A stretch of 64,000 nt of DNA from Craterostigma plantagineum (GCA_027422505.1 JAPQWV010000028.1:7096001-7160000); one strand, 5' to 3'; counted from the stretch's first letter, positions 1-11,564 are shown. Numbers and translations: made by a program. The notes: generated by a model from the sequence alone, not told the origin.

Positions 1-396
1 ATACGAGGTACTAACTCGTATTTCCATAATACGAGCACTGGCCCGCTGACCCTGACATGGCACTTAACGTATCTCGTAAAACCAAGATTCGAGTTAGTAG
101 CTCGTATAATTACTTAATGCACGACCAACCTGCATGCCTATGCAGCGTGTCGGCAATAATTCGCGTAACTCGTAATATGATCATACGAGTTACGTGATTT
201 ATTGCAATAATACATATAACTCGTATGTTGTTATTACGAGTTACGTGATTTATTGCAATAATACATATAACTCGTATGTTGTTATAATTCACGTAACTCG
301 TATGAACATATTACGAGTTAAGTTTCTATATATACCCCCTTATCGATTTTTTTTAACATAACACAACTATCGATTTTTTTTAACATAACACAAACA
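1..396. repeat. Left subterminal repeat region of MULE copy A
   Basis: Dense array of TAACTCGTA and its reverse complement TACGAGTTA, often paired as short palindromes a few bases apart (for example 174-193, 224-243 and 293-319). A unit of about 50 bases containing ATTTATTGCAATAATACATA is tandemly duplicated at 198-280. The block aligns with the MURA-side end of copy B (27920-28310), including the shared CAGCGTGTCGGCAATAATTC segment. Such repeats are the expected transposase-binding and promoter region of a MULE. Confidence 0.8.
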
Positions 397-3048
397 ATGG
401 TGTCGAGTCGCGTACAAGTCATAGTATATTTCGGCGGCGAAAAATTCAATCATCCGATTCTACCATCAAATATAGTATCCGCACTATTGGGTATAGGCGA
501 ATTCATCGCAATACCAATTTTTCCGAGGTTACATCGTTGTTGTTCGAAATTACGGGTGCTGATAGAAGTCGTTGTTCGTTGATTGTCCATGCGAAAAATG
601 AATACTTTCAACATTCCCGTCACTTTCATCAGCTACTCCAATTCTCCAACGACAACGATTTAAAATTTTTCATACATCCCGATTCGGAGAACAATTGTGT
701 TGAGGTTTTTGTTGAAATAGTTGAAAATTCAAACTTTGATTTGAGCGAAGAGCCTCATCGGAATTTTGAGGACCGTCGCGAGTTTCCTGCGTTTGAAGTT
801 GGTTCTTCGAGTTATACATGTCCGGATTTTCCCGACATTGTCTCAGTTACGGCAGGGTTCACAATGTTTCTTTGGAGACGCCGACGCTTGGTGTTCCATT
901 CAATATGCCAGAATCCGTGTCAGAACCCGTGCCAGACTTCGTGCCTGAACCCGAGCAAGATGTTGATGTTAGTGATTCGAAAGCGGTCGATGAGGATCCA
1001 CTGTCCGAGTTACCCGATCGCAACGAGGACGACGAGAACAATGACGACGATGCGCCAGATGATACCACTCCGCTGGACTCTGCTGCTCCAACGCTATTTC
1101 AGTCCATCCCATTTTTCCAAACGTACCAAATGCCACCTCCTGGTGGTGACGACTACGGTGATTACGGGGAGTTTTACGACAAAGATAACCCTATGTTTTG
1201 TCGAAGTATGATTTTTCCAACTAAGAAACATTTACAACGTGCCATCGACGATTTTTCGATCAGGGTTGCTAGACGTGAGTATTACGTCAACGAGAGCAGC
1301 AGTACACGTTGGAGTGTTCAATGTGATCACACGACTGATTGCCCTTGGAGACTGAGGGCATCCTTCAAGACAAAAAAGGTTACTGGTCTGTTATAAAATT
1401 TGAAGGACCACACACTTGCTATATGACTGAGCTGGCGAGCACACACCGTAATATCTCTCAAAATTTTATTGCTGATTTGTTGGTTAGAACCGTGGAAGTC
1501 GATCCGCAATTCCTATCCAAGAATGTCCAACAACTCGTGAAAGATATATATGACTACGAAATCTCATATATTCAAGGATCTGAAAAGAGCTATAGAAAAC
1601 GTTTACGGTACGTGGCAAGAGTTTGTTACTCCCAACATTTATGAAGGCGTTGCAGCATTACAATCCAGGGACAATCGTGAAGTGGCTCCATATGCAGACA
1701 GGGAGAGCTAGACACTTCCAACTCGGGTATGCTTTTTGGGCTTTTAAACCGAGCATCGATGGCTTCAAACATTGTCGCAAAGTTGTTTGTGTCGATGGTA
1801 CGCATTTATACTCCAAATATAGACACAAATTATTGATTGCTATGTCGCTGGATGCCAACCAAAACTTCTTTCCTGGCGTTTGACATTATCACGGCAGAAA
1901 GTACACACTCATGGACTTGGTTCCTTAACCATTTGAACACATGTATTCTTGAAAATCAATCGGTTTGCCTTATTTCGGATTGTCACCCAGGTATTTCATC
2001 TTAGTAATGTAATTTACTCGGTATTTTCGTAAACTCAGTTACTTTTAGTGGCGTATATAGTGTGTATAGGTCTTCTGGGAGCAGTACGAGACACTGAATT
2101 CTTTTGTCCACCAAATGGAGTGCATCGCTTCTGTCTTCGTCATGTAAAATCAAACTTCTTCAACAAATTCAAGAATAAAAAATTGAAGGATCTATGTCAT
2201 AGAGCCGGTACTGCGCCAACATTGGAAAAATTCAATCGCATTATGTCTCAGATTGCGGAACTTAATGAACTTGCGAAGCCTTGGTTAGAAAAAGTAAACG
2301 TCGAGCAATGGACGCTCGTACACGACGACGATTATCGATGTGGTGTCATGACGACTAATATTTCAGAAGGGCTCAATGGGGTATTAAAAGGTGCTCGAAT
2401 GCTACCCGCACGAGCAATCGTCGAATTCACTTTTCATAGGTAAGCTCCAATCACGACCTTAGTTTTTTTATTTTAATTTTGTTGTTATGACTTCTTCTTT
2501 TATTTCTTAAAATTCACAGGTGCGTACAGTATTTTCGTGATCGCTTTCAAGAAGCATCGTCACTAATGGCAAATAATGAAACTGATTGGTCACGTTATGC
2601 AACGAGAATGTTTCAAAGTTGGACGGCAGAATCTTGGAATCACGTTGTATACCGTATTGATGTCCGACAACATACAGAAGAAGTCATAACATCTGGAATT
2701 CATCAGCGCCCATATGCGGTAAGGATCAATGATAGAACATGTACATGTGGAAATTGGAGCAGGTATAACATCCCATGTTCTCACGCACAAGCGACTTGTC
2801 GTCAATGGCAAGTTCATTCGGTAATTTAGTGGCACAGTATTACAGTAAGGTGGAGTAATAGAAGACATATGAAGGTACCTTTGAACCATTGCACGATAAA
2901 CGTCACGCCCGAAGATTGGACTCTTACTCATAATGAATCTCGTCGAGAGAGAACTGGTGGGTATATATAGTCGAAGTCGCATCAGGAATGAGATGGACAG
3001 GGGTGAAACTCGTGCTAGACAACGCGGACGGCGATGAAAATAATACAC
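397..3048 (+). pseudogene. MURA-type MULE transposase, broken
   Basis: Transposase of the MuDR/MURA family, which cuts and moves the element at its terminal inverted repeats in the nucleus. The frame opens at the ATG at 397. Recognisable parts in order: an acidic N-terminal region; a MuDR DNA-binding region (SIRVARREY, DCPWRLRA, GPHTCY) near 1255-1420; the MULE catalytic domain with VDGTHLYSKYRHKLLIA near 1790-1845 and RFCLRHVKSNF near 2125; TTNISEGLNGVLK near 2350; and a SWIM zinc finger (CTCG...CSHA) near 2740-2790. Two introns are visible: donor at about 1990 to acceptor at about 2049, and GTAAGC at about 2441 to CACAG at about 2520. The frame is broken by single-base losses near 860 and in the A-run near 1374 and by further shifts after 1640 and in the C-terminal tail. 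Copy B is intact at the first two points, so they are lesions, not introns. Confidence 0.85.
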
Positions 3049-3094
3049 TCGTTGTCTTCACCGTTTTAGTCTTATATATCCGCTGAATTTCAAT

Positions 3095-3415
3095 ATTGAT
3101 TTCTTAATAATAATAAAAAACAATAATAATATTAGTAACTATAATAAAAATATAATAATAATTATAATAATAATAACAGTAATAAATATAATAATAATAG
3201 TAACAACAATAAATATAATAATATAATAATAATAATCATAATAAATATAATAATAATAATAAAAATAATAATTAGGATAAATATAATAATAATAATAACA
3301 ACAATAAATATAATAATAATAATCATAATAAATACAATAATAAGCTTAATAACAATAACAAATATAATAATAAGAATAATAATCATAATAAATATAGTAA
3401 TATTTCACAAGCTCA
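3095..3415. repeat. AT-rich (ATA/ATAA) microsatellite between the two MULE genes
   Basis: About 320 bases of imperfect AAT/ATAATA repeats lie between the 3' ends of the convergent MURA and PMD genes. The same position in copy B holds an ATT-rich tract, into which a long LTR has inserted. Long apparent reading frames here are repeat artefacts. Confidence 0.85.
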
Positions 3416-3479
3416 AATTTTTCGAAAGCGTATAATAGTCATTACAAAAAATAACGCTTACCATAACGATCTATCTGTC

Positions 3480-5607
3480 ATGATGCGCCAAATGACCACT
3501 GGTCCCACAACGAGCTGGCCTACGAACTCTATTTGCTCGACAGTTACCTTGCTCCGCATCATCTACTGGACTGCGAGACGTCGCGGTCGTGGTGAAGGTG
3601 TCGTAAATGCCAAAGATGTGTTAATCAAATTAATATTTAATTTAAGTTTTAGTAAATAATTTAAGGGTTTTTAATTTAAAATAATGCATAATAAATTTAA
3701 AATAATTTAACATACCTGCTGATCCATATAATCTGGCTGTGAGCTGTGTTGGGCTGCAGAAGATTGCAAAAAGGGCGAAAAATCCTCAAAAAAAGACGGG
3801 TTCACAGCTTCGTGCACTTGAGATGGTCCTGCCTCATATGTGCGCGATGGTCCGGCCTCATATACGTGAGATGGTCCGGCCTCATGTACGTGAGATGGCC
3901 CGCTGCTTCGTCGAATTTGGCGTCGCGAGATAAGATGTTATCCATCTACTCCAGTAAATGGATCGACTCGTCATAATCGCCGCTCCTCGCGTAACGAAGG
4001 CTGTCGTGAACCCCGCGTTCCTAAAATTCGAAAAGTAAATTATATCATTTGGGCTATTAAACAAATAACATTAATACATAAATTAAACTTACGACGGTCG
4101 ACATAAACACCGCATCCCCATCTGGAAGCCCTGTGACATCTGCATCGCATATGGAGATATATAGAGGCGAGTGATCCGATGAAACCAGTCGTAATATCCA
4201 TCCTCCACCGACATGAGTGCAGTCGTGGGAGGACCATTAACAATGGTGTCCTCTCGAGCCTCCCATAACCCAATCCAGACTGCATGGTGCGATCTCCAAT
4301 CCATCCCCGACTGCTGTCGCCGCTCGTACGCATGAAGATTGGTATCTAGATACGGCGGTATAACTGGAATCCCTTGGATGATTTCAAACTTCCGAAGTAC
4401 TCGTTCGGGGTAATGCCACTCCACGATATTGAAGAAGATTAGTGAACACCTCGATCGACAAGCGATCGGCAAGCACTCGGCAGGAAGAGCGTCATTCTCC
4501 GGGAGCGTCATATTGTACGGAGTCCACAAAAAAAAATATGCGGCTGCAGTCGATCAATACACTCGCGGATTGTGCGTACGTTCGAATTCGTCGACGTAGT
4601 AAAATCAAAGAATGCGTTCCACCTGTCAAATATTTACACAAGAATTATAAATGTAAGAAGAAAAAAATTTGCAACTTTTGAGGACGACCATACCCGCAGC
4701 ATGTGGCGGGATCGGTAAGACTATCCCATCGACTATTCGGGGCTCCATCGTGATACGATTAACATCCCGAACTAGCTGAAATGGCAAGATCCTCACATAT
4801 GCCCATGCCTAAAACAAATCTCGCGGTCTAAATAAATTTTTAAAATAACTATAAAATTAATCAAAGTTTCTATATAATTACCTGCAACAGCCGTAGGGGT
4901 CCGCCTATATTAAGCTTTTTCGCCTCGCATGCCGAACAAAGCTCTCTATATAGGAATGCCAGCACCGCAGTACCCCAACTAAACGTGCACACCTCCTCAA
5001 TATCCTCCAACAGCTGAAGGTACGTCAACGATACGGTGCTGGCGCTACAATCGAAGAACATCACCGCACCGAAGAGCAGCATCGCATAACCCCGCACTGA
5101 ACACTCGACCTCTACATCATCACTATCATCCGTTATCGGATTGTCCATCCAACTCGCTAACGACTTCATCGACAACGATGACCCCTTAAATTTATCACTT
5201 GTGACCGTCTTCGTATGGATCACACCGGAGACACAACTACCATCTACAGGCAAACCCCATAAAATACCTACATCCTGTAAGGTAACGGTCACCTCCCCAA
5301 CAAAAAAATGAAACGTATGGGTCTCCTTCCACTAACTCTCTACCAACGCTGTAATCAAATGATGGTCAACCCTCTGCAACATACAGCTGTAGACGTTGTA
5401 TAGACCCATATCGTTCAACTTCCCTAATAAGCGACCGTGTAGGACATTTGGTGCTTCTCTAGTACCCCACACAACATTCTCTAACGACCTAATCTTAATT
5501 GTTCTATCTATCGCCCCATCATCTAACAATAAATCCCTACTACGGTGATTCGACTGCATCGTCAACACCGAATTATTAACAGGCCCGTAAGAAGAATCCA
5601 AATCCAT
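3480..5607 (-). pseudogene. Plant mobile domain (PMD, MAIN-like) gene of MULE copy A, broken
   Basis: Belongs to the plant mobile domain family (formerly 'aminotransferase-like'; relatives MAIN and MAIL1 act in silencing and genome stability in Arabidopsis). The frame starts at the ATG at 5607. The family signature is clear: LGKLNDMGLY, then TVTLQDVGILWGLPVDG (5290-5240), then KGSSLSMKSL. Introns lie between 4870 and 4805, near 4620-4690 and near 4020-4090. The exon near 3790-3910 contains a 24-bp tandem repeat, and the last exon is at about 3480-3615. Lesions: an in-frame TAG replaces the Trp of the conserved ERWRKETHTF segment (about 5332), and about 36-45 bases are lost relative to copy B after GVIHTKTVT. 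The exon pair duplicated in copy B is single here. Not functional as it stands. Confidence 0.8.
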
Positions 5608-5709
5608 TCTATAGTTAAAAAAAACGAAACAAACAAATCAACAATAAAAATAGCATTTGATAATGATGAAATTAACACAACGAGCATATTTCAGATATAA
5701 ACGGGGTCG

Positions 5710-6120
5710 CTAACCGTAGTTAATCGTGCGTAGATCGTCATAAGGCAGCGGGTCACGACGGAGGAGCTCGTCGCGGCGGTGGAGATCGTGGAGGCGGCGG
5801 TGGGCAACAGCAGCGGTGGGGCGGCGGGTCACGGCGTAGGTGGTCGTCGAGGCGGCGGGTCGCGGCTCGGGTAGTCGTCGAGGCGGCAAGTCGCGGCGGA
5901 TCGTCAAGCCGGCGACGTGCAGCAGCGGGGCTCGGGCGTCCGGCAAGGCGGCGGGCGGCGTTCGGCGAGGCAGCGGGCATGAGGTTGAGGGTTGAGTAAC
6001 TCGTATCGGCGGGCAGGAGGTCGAGGCGGTAGCGGCGATGCGGCGGCGTGGCGGCGGTGTCGAGGTCGCAGCGTCGGCGGGCAGCGTGAGGTCGTAGAAG
6101 CGGCGGGCATCGTGAGTCAT
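5710..6120. other. GC-rich CGG/CCG-type island between PMD gene and right TIR
   Basis: About 400 bases of strongly GC-rich, low-complexity DNA (GGCGGC, GTCGCGGC, GCGGGTCGCGG) in an otherwise AT-rich element, just upstream of the PMD start. It can be read as a Pro/Arg/Ala-rich peptide on the minus strand (6120 to 5710), but nearby frames are open too, as expected for such composition. Copy B has a comparable island at 18590-19030 in the same relative place, so it may be the PMD promoter or 5' leader. I do not claim it is a protein gene. Confidence 0.5.
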
Positions 6121-6125
6121 CGTCT

Positions 6126-6394
6126 GTTCGTCTTCGTCGGGTGGTTGGAGCTGGTTTAAAACCAGATCTAACTCGTAGGATCTTTTTACGAGTTACGGGT
6201 TATACCTCGTATAAACGCAATACGAGTTATCCACGTCACGCGCGTGCCAGCGCGGACAAGTAACTCGTGTTGGGTTAGTACGGGTTACTTAACTCGTATT
6301 CTGAACATACGAGTTTGTCTATTTTATTAATACTTTCAATTTTATGTTTATTTTGCTAATGATTGATTTTTTTAATTATTTTATTAAAATTACC
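6126..6394. repeat. Right terminal/subterminal inverted repeat of MULE copy A
   Basis: Contains several TAACTCGTA...TACGAGTTA inverted pairs (6169-6195, 6206-6229, 6261-6315), followed by the AT-rich outer TIR (CTATTTTATTAAT at about 6319, GATTTTTTTAATTA at about 6364). The outer part matches both ends of copy B in inverted orientation. Confidence 0.75.
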
Positions 6395-6659
6395 TACTTA
6401 TTTGCTACAAATAATGAATTTACTGATTTAGTGCATGTGGCTAACCGATTATCGTAACTAATACGAATTCAAGACCAGATCAAATCAAATCAAATCAACG
6501 ATGAGACCTAATCAAATCGAGATTGTATCACGACACATTGGATTGAATCAACGATGTGCAATGCATTACTTTTAAAGTTGCCAAGATAGGGCTGTTTGAA
6601 TTGAAAGCTAAATATACAAGGAAATAAAGACAAAAAAAGAGTATAAAAGCAAGTCAAAA

Positions 6660-7095
6660 AACCTATTTAATAATGTGCTAATTAAGTTTCAGGTCCCAAA
6701 AGATGTTTTAAGTTAGGTTTCAGGCCCCTGTCAGTAACATTTTAGAGTTAAGGATCCGATTTTTGTAAAAATTTAGAGATAATGACCTAAAATTTATGCA
6801 AGTCTTATACAATGTATATGAACTGGTATCGGACTATCATTTTGTGTTATTACAGAACAATGAAGTGCAACTGTAGAACGATGAAGTGGTACTGCAGAAC
6901 GATGAATTGGTGCTGCATAACCATGAAGTGGTACTGCGGGTCAATGAAGTGGTACTACAGGTCCATGAAGTGGTACTGAAAAACACTTAAGTGTATCGGG
7001 TCCTTAAAACTAAAAATTTTCTGACATGGGACTGAAACCTAAATGAAACTTATGTTGGGGCCTGACATCAAAATTGCCCCTTTAATAATTACTGA
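6660..7095. repeat. Non-coding TIR-like element with 21-bp core array
   Basis: The ends are inverted relative to each other: the left arm has AGTTTCAGGTCCC, TTTCAGGCCC and TTAAGGATCC; the right arm has GGGTCCTTAAAACTAAAAATT, GGGACTGAAACCT and GGGGCCTGACATC. Between them lie about six tandem 21-bp units of the type GAACGATGAAGTGGTACTGCA (about 6855-6981). The same core motif, in reverse orientation, occurs inside the element at 14565-14955. Confidence 0.6.
6855..6981. repeat. 21-bp tandem array (about 6 units)
   Basis: Direct tandem units of 21 bases with consensus GAACGATGAAGTGGTACTGCA; the units differ by 1-5 substitutions and show no length change. Confidence 0.8.
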
Positions 7096-7727
7096 GGTGG
7101 TCAGGCCAGTTTGTCCCATTCCTATAACGTTTGTCAACAAGGAAGCTCAAGTATAATAAATACAAAAAATTCAAGTTGAAGACTTGAACTATCTAAGCAC
7201 GAGCAACACGAACTCAACGCTTACAAAAATCAAGTCAATAAGGCGAAAATCGAAATCGAAATCGAATGTGAAGCCTCTCAAAGACACAAGACTGGCTAAG
7301 GTTTTGTTCTTTACTCCAACGGACTATAAAAATTATTGAAGTGACAGACATAAAAAGTTGTCCAAGTGTTTGAGTTAGGAGTTTAGCTAGTTGTATATAA
7401 TTGTGAGTCTAGCTAAGGAGGTTGTATGCCCGTGTGGATAAAATCGAATCTTCTAAGTGAAACCTTCCTTGAGATGAAGAATGTGAGACATATGAGATTA
7501 AGTTCCGAACTTCCATAAACTAACTCTTTGCATTCATCCAAACACATGCATACACTTCAGTTCACGGTAGAGACCGGCCGTCCCGTGCTGAAGGCTCACT
7601 CTTTGATGAGTTGCGGTTACAATCTCTAACAAGCTAAATATTGAAAAATATTTAGAGAAGAACCGAATGTTTATTCACCCCCTCTAAACACAGTAAGTGA
7701 TTCTAACATTACATCTTTTATATCTAT

Positions 7728-8133
7728 TGGCCGGAAAGAAAAATATTCGAAGATTGTGTGGCACACAATTTCCTTAAAATAGATTCGCTCCCTCACGTAT
7801 GTGTTAGCGGTTTTATCGAGCGTCTATTTTTCAGGATACTTCGAAAAAACTCGACGTTCGTTTAGCACAAAAACGACACCGACGGCAAACGTAACAAGAA
7901 CCATAGTAGAAATAATTTTTTTATGAACTAGTATTATTTTTTCTTCTCCTTGTGTTGTTTTTGTTCTAGCCTTAATGAACCTATTTATAGCCAAAAATTA
8001 AAATAATTTTTTTTTAATTCAATGACTAAACACGTTTGAGGAGTGGTTTAAACCACTCCATCAAACCACTCCAAAAACCAACTACCCTCATTCACCTAAT
8101 TTATAAAATTAATATAATATAAATTATCTAACA
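7728..8133 (-). repeat. 3' LTR of copia 1
   Basis: 406 bases, near-identical to 13892-14299 with scattered substitutions and short indels. On the minus strand it starts TGTTAGATAATTTATATTATA and ends CCGGCCA. Confidence 0.88.
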
Positions 8134-8778
8134 ATCCCCCACATGAATGAGAATTGATTGGTTAATATTTCTGCTAATCTAATGATACTCTGCATAGAGG
8201 ATAGTATGTTTACCATTTGAACTTCCTTCTTGTATGCACGTTTGGTTTACTGCAGTCCAGTAGAACACGATATCTTTGAACTGTCCCGCTTTTCATGTAA
8301 ACGAACCCACGTACAATACACAGAGACCATTTTTTCTCTTGTTCCGTTCTCATTGTTTTGTCCATTACGGCCATGGACACGTCCTGATTCTGCGAGGGTT
8401 TGTAAAGAACTAAGCCTTTCAGTTCTCCTTTGAACCGGCCCCACTTCTCCCTAACATAGGTGACTTCTCACGTCGCGAGTAATTTCTATCAATATTTTAT
8501 GATAGTCATTAAAGCATCATAATGCTAGCATTTTCCGTCATCACTGTTTCTTGACAGGAATGAGCGGGGTTATCCCCCACAGTGATACCAAGTCCTAAGA
8601 TTAGGTTGTCCCTTTGAACATAGATCTTGGGATCTCCAGTCACATATGTAGGGTTTTCCTTCTTATTACTTTTATACTTTAAGGCTTTAAGCTCATCCCT
8701 TTCGTCAACCTTTCCACTACATCTCTATTTAACCCTTTGGTTAGCGGATCCACGATGTTATTCGTAGATTTCAAATAA
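8134..8778 (-). other. Copia 1 internal region between RNase H and 3' LTR
   Basis: Non-coding tail of the retrotransposon with no domain recognised. It includes the polypurine tract next to the 3' LTR at 8134-8142. Confidence 0.6.
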
Positions 8779-10347
8779 TCAAATCAAGATAACCCCAGTT
8801 GAGAGAAGTTGTCTAACGGTATTATATCGACGACGTATGTGCCTCGACTTACCATTATACATAGTACTATATGCTCGTCCAATCGCTGATTGACTATCGC
8901 AGTATATGCATATAGGCGGCACAGGCTTTTCCCATTTCGGGATATCCTCTAAGAAATGGCGTAGCCATTCAGCTTCTTCTCCACATTTATCAAAGGCAAA
9001 GAACTCGGTTTCTATAGTGGATCTTGCTATAACCATTTGTTTCGAGGATTTCCACGACACAGCAGCTCCAGCGAGTGTAAACACATAGCCACTTGTGCTC
9101 TTAGAATCCTTCATGTCGGATATCCAGTTCGCATATGTGTAGCCTTCTAACACAGGGCTATCGACCATAGTGTAGTCCATAGTCTCGAGTATACCGTAAG
9201 TATCTCAAAACCCGTATTATAGCGGTCCAATGATCCGCACTTGGATTGCTCGTGTACGAACTCAGTTTGCTTATAGCATAAACAATATCTGGCCTAGTAC
9301 AACTCATTAGATACATCAAGCTTCCGATAATTCGGGAGTATTCTACTTGAGCAATAGCCTCGCTGCGATTTTTTGACAAATGAACGCTTCGATCTAATGG
9401 CGTTCTAGCAACACCAGAATCACCCTTGCAGAATTTGTCGAGAATTTTGTCTACGTAATGAGCTTGGCTCAAAACAAGACCGTTACTCGTTCTTATGATT
9501 TTAATTCCTAAAATCACGTCCGCAAGTCCCATATCTTTCATGTCAAATTTCGAATTTAACATATCCTTGGTAGACTTGACCATTTTGTCGTTACTACCAA
9601 CAATGAGTATGTCGTCTACATACAGTCATAAAATGACGTAGTCATCGCCTATTTCCTTTGAGTAAACGCATTTATCGCTCTCATTGATTTTAAAGCTGTA
9701 GTTGATCATCGCGTGATCAAACTTTTCGTGCCACTTCTTAGGGGCTTGTTTCAAACCATACAAATATTTGATCAATCTACAAACTTTCTTTTCGGTTCCA
9801 GGTGCACGAAAACCCTCGGGTTGCTCCATATAGATTTCTTCGTCTAATTCACCGTTTAAGAAAGCTGTTTTGACATCTATTTGATGTACTTCCAAATTCT
9901 TAAGGACGCGATAGCAAGTATCATCCTTATCGAATTTATTCTCGTCACAGGAAAATATGTGTCAAAGTAATCTAAGCCTTCGCGTTGCTTGTATCCTTTG
10001 ATAACAAGTCTGGCTTTACACTTTTCCACAGAGCCGTCTGGTCTCATTTTCCTTTTAAAGATCCATTTTGATCCTATAGGTTTACATTCCTTTGGGAGAT
10101 CAACTAATTCCCAAGTATGATTCTGCAAAATAGAATCAATCTCGCTCTTTATGGCTTCTTTCCATAAAGGCCCGTCCTCGAAGCTCACTGCCTCGTCATA
10201 AGTCAGTGGTTCCTTTTCAATCAAATATGTAACGAAGTCGTCACCAAAAGATTTCTATTCGGACATGTTTGCTTCGTCTCGGTTCAATCTCATGAAGCGT
10301 ACTAGGAATCTCAGTTTCTATATCATCTCGTTTAGATGTACCGGATC
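8779..10347 (-). pseudogene. Copia 1 reverse transcriptase - RNase H fragment
   Basis: Read on the minus strand from 10224 downwards: the copia RT start (GPLWKEAIKSEID, HTWELVDLP, GSKWIFKRK, KARLVIKGYKQREGLDYFDT), then VHQIDVKTAFLNGELDEEIYM, the YVDDILIVG catalytic motif near 9610, [17 protein letters not shown], and RNase H ([39 protein letters not shown]). Breaks: one base is lost near 9897 (before the VHQID segment) and an in-frame TGA lies just before YVDD. The upstream part is separated by the hAT insertion. Not functional. Confidence 0.88.
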
Positions 10348-11564
10348 CAGAGGTGGACCCAGGATTTTACGCCGGGGGGGGGGGGGGCTCGTTAGACTTG
10401 TGTTACTTTTCCAATTTCTAAAGCCAATTTCAGTGAACGCATCATCGCCATGTTTGTGTCCTTTGGCAAATAAATAACACTGAAAGCAAAATGCGGCATC
10501 CTTGGATATGCTATATTCTAGCCAAGGGAAAATAAATAACGCATCATCTATTTGATGTACTTCCAAATTTCTTAAGGACGCGATAGCAAGCAAAATGCGG
10601 CATCCTTTCTCAAACCAAGACTTTGAAACTTCCGTTCATAGCCGCGGAAATTACTTGATGGAAAAATATGATTGGTTGACAAGGGCATTTCGCTATATAT
10701 TGTCTCTTTAATTCATCTCTAACTTCAATAGGATGGCTATTAATCGGCTTGCGTAATGCCGGATCACCAATAATATCACTGTCTAATAACTCCTCCACCC
10801 GACCTCGTTTACGACTTCGATCATCGTTGTGACTAACCTCATTCGATAAAGATGTGCCAACTCTCGGAGACGATTCCAATTTTCTTTTTGTTTTAATAAC
10901 TACCCATTTATCCATACTTGCATTCCTACATAATCCTTCCAATTTTATGAATATTCAAAAATTAAAACAAAATATGAAACCTAAATCAAAAAAAAAATTG
11001 AACTATCATAAAACCTAGAATGAGCAGTCGAAATAACAGATGACAAAATTTCAATAATTTAATAAATAAGGTATTAGATTATAACATTAAAAAACCTTGG
11101 ACTATCGAAAATGGCTTTTTTCTTGTTTGCTTTGGTGCCTTGATGTACTCCATTGTCGATTTCGTCTTCTTTAATTTCGTCTGGCGTGTGTGGAGTTTTT
11201 GTTTTTCTTTTATTCTTTCACTAAGGCTATTTTACTATTAAGTTAATGGGCTTAAAATTGTTGGCTATCTACACGCTATTTCACTATTAAAGTTATTGGG
11301 CTTAAAAATTGTTAGCTATTTACATCTTTAGAGTGGCCCAAAACGTGAAAAAAATATACAATGATGACCCAAAGGTAAAAACAAAGCCCAATAAATAGAA
11401 TTTTCAGATCAAAATAACCCTACTGTTATCTTCTTCTTCCTCACGAGTCACGAAAACTCCATTGATGCACAGCACAACCAACTACCAAGCTATAGTACTA
11501 GTTTTTTTCTCCGGCGGCCGAGGGGTCAATGGACCCCCCGAGCCCCTACGTAGGTCCGCCCCTG
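10348..11564 (-). mobile_element. hAT element inserted in copia 1 (8-bp TSD ACCGGATC)
   Basis: Terminal inverted repeats CAGAGGTGGACC (left) and CAGGGGCGGACC (right, reverse complement), flanked by exact 8-bp target duplications ACCGGATC at 10340-10347 and 11565-11572. It keeps only pieces of an hAT-type transposase of the zinc-finger MYM-like/TTF group, read on the minus strand: GDPALRKPINSHPIEVRDELKRQY with CPCQP (10810-10650) and FPWLEYSISKDAAFCFQCYLFAKG (10530-10460). A G-run and C-run lie just inside the ends. The length of 1217 bp and the missing catalytic region mean it is a non-autonomous deletion derivative. Confidence 0.93.
10460..10942 (-). pseudogene. hAT transposase N-terminal fragment (TTF/zinc-finger type)
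   Basis: Minus-strand frame from 10942: a basic, low-complexity leader, then the pattern DPALRKPI...VRDELKRQYI..CPCQP that precedes the TTF zinc finger in plant 'zinc finger MYM-type protein 1-like' hAT transposases, then, after a break, FPWLEYSISKDAAFCFQCYLF with its CxxC pair. Between the two pieces lies about 50 bp copied from a copia RT gene (10547-10592). The dimerisation and catalytic regions are absent. Confidence 0.8.

Larger units (their letters stand above)
1..6394. mobile_element. MULE copy A (transposase + PMD gene)
   Basis: Mutator-like DNA transposon carrying two convergent broken genes: a MURA transposase on + (397-3048) and a plant mobile domain gene on - (3480-5607), separated by an AT-rich microsatellite. 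Both ends carry many TAACTCGTA/TACGAGTTA inverted pairs. The right end finishes in an AT-rich stretch (CTATTTTATTAAT, then GATTTTTTT) that matches both ends of MULE copy B at 18352-28375. By comparison with copy B, roughly 200 bases of the left end lie outside the window, so its target-site duplication cannot be read. The right boundary near 6394 is approximate. Neither gene has an intact frame, so the copy is non-autonomous now. Confidence 0.85.
6395..7727. other. Gene-free stretch left of the copia element
   Basis: No coding signal seen. It holds the small repeat element at 6660-7095. The stretch 7140-7720, with GACCGGCCGTCCCGTGCTG and TTATTCACCCCCTCTAAAC, has the feel of a degraded LTR end, but no partner LTR or target duplication is visible, so this is only a suspicion. 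Confidence 0.5.

Noticed and set aside
7140..7720. LTR end of a Sirevirus-like element
   Set aside because: A suggestive CACCCCCTCT end only; no matching LTR, primer site or target duplication.
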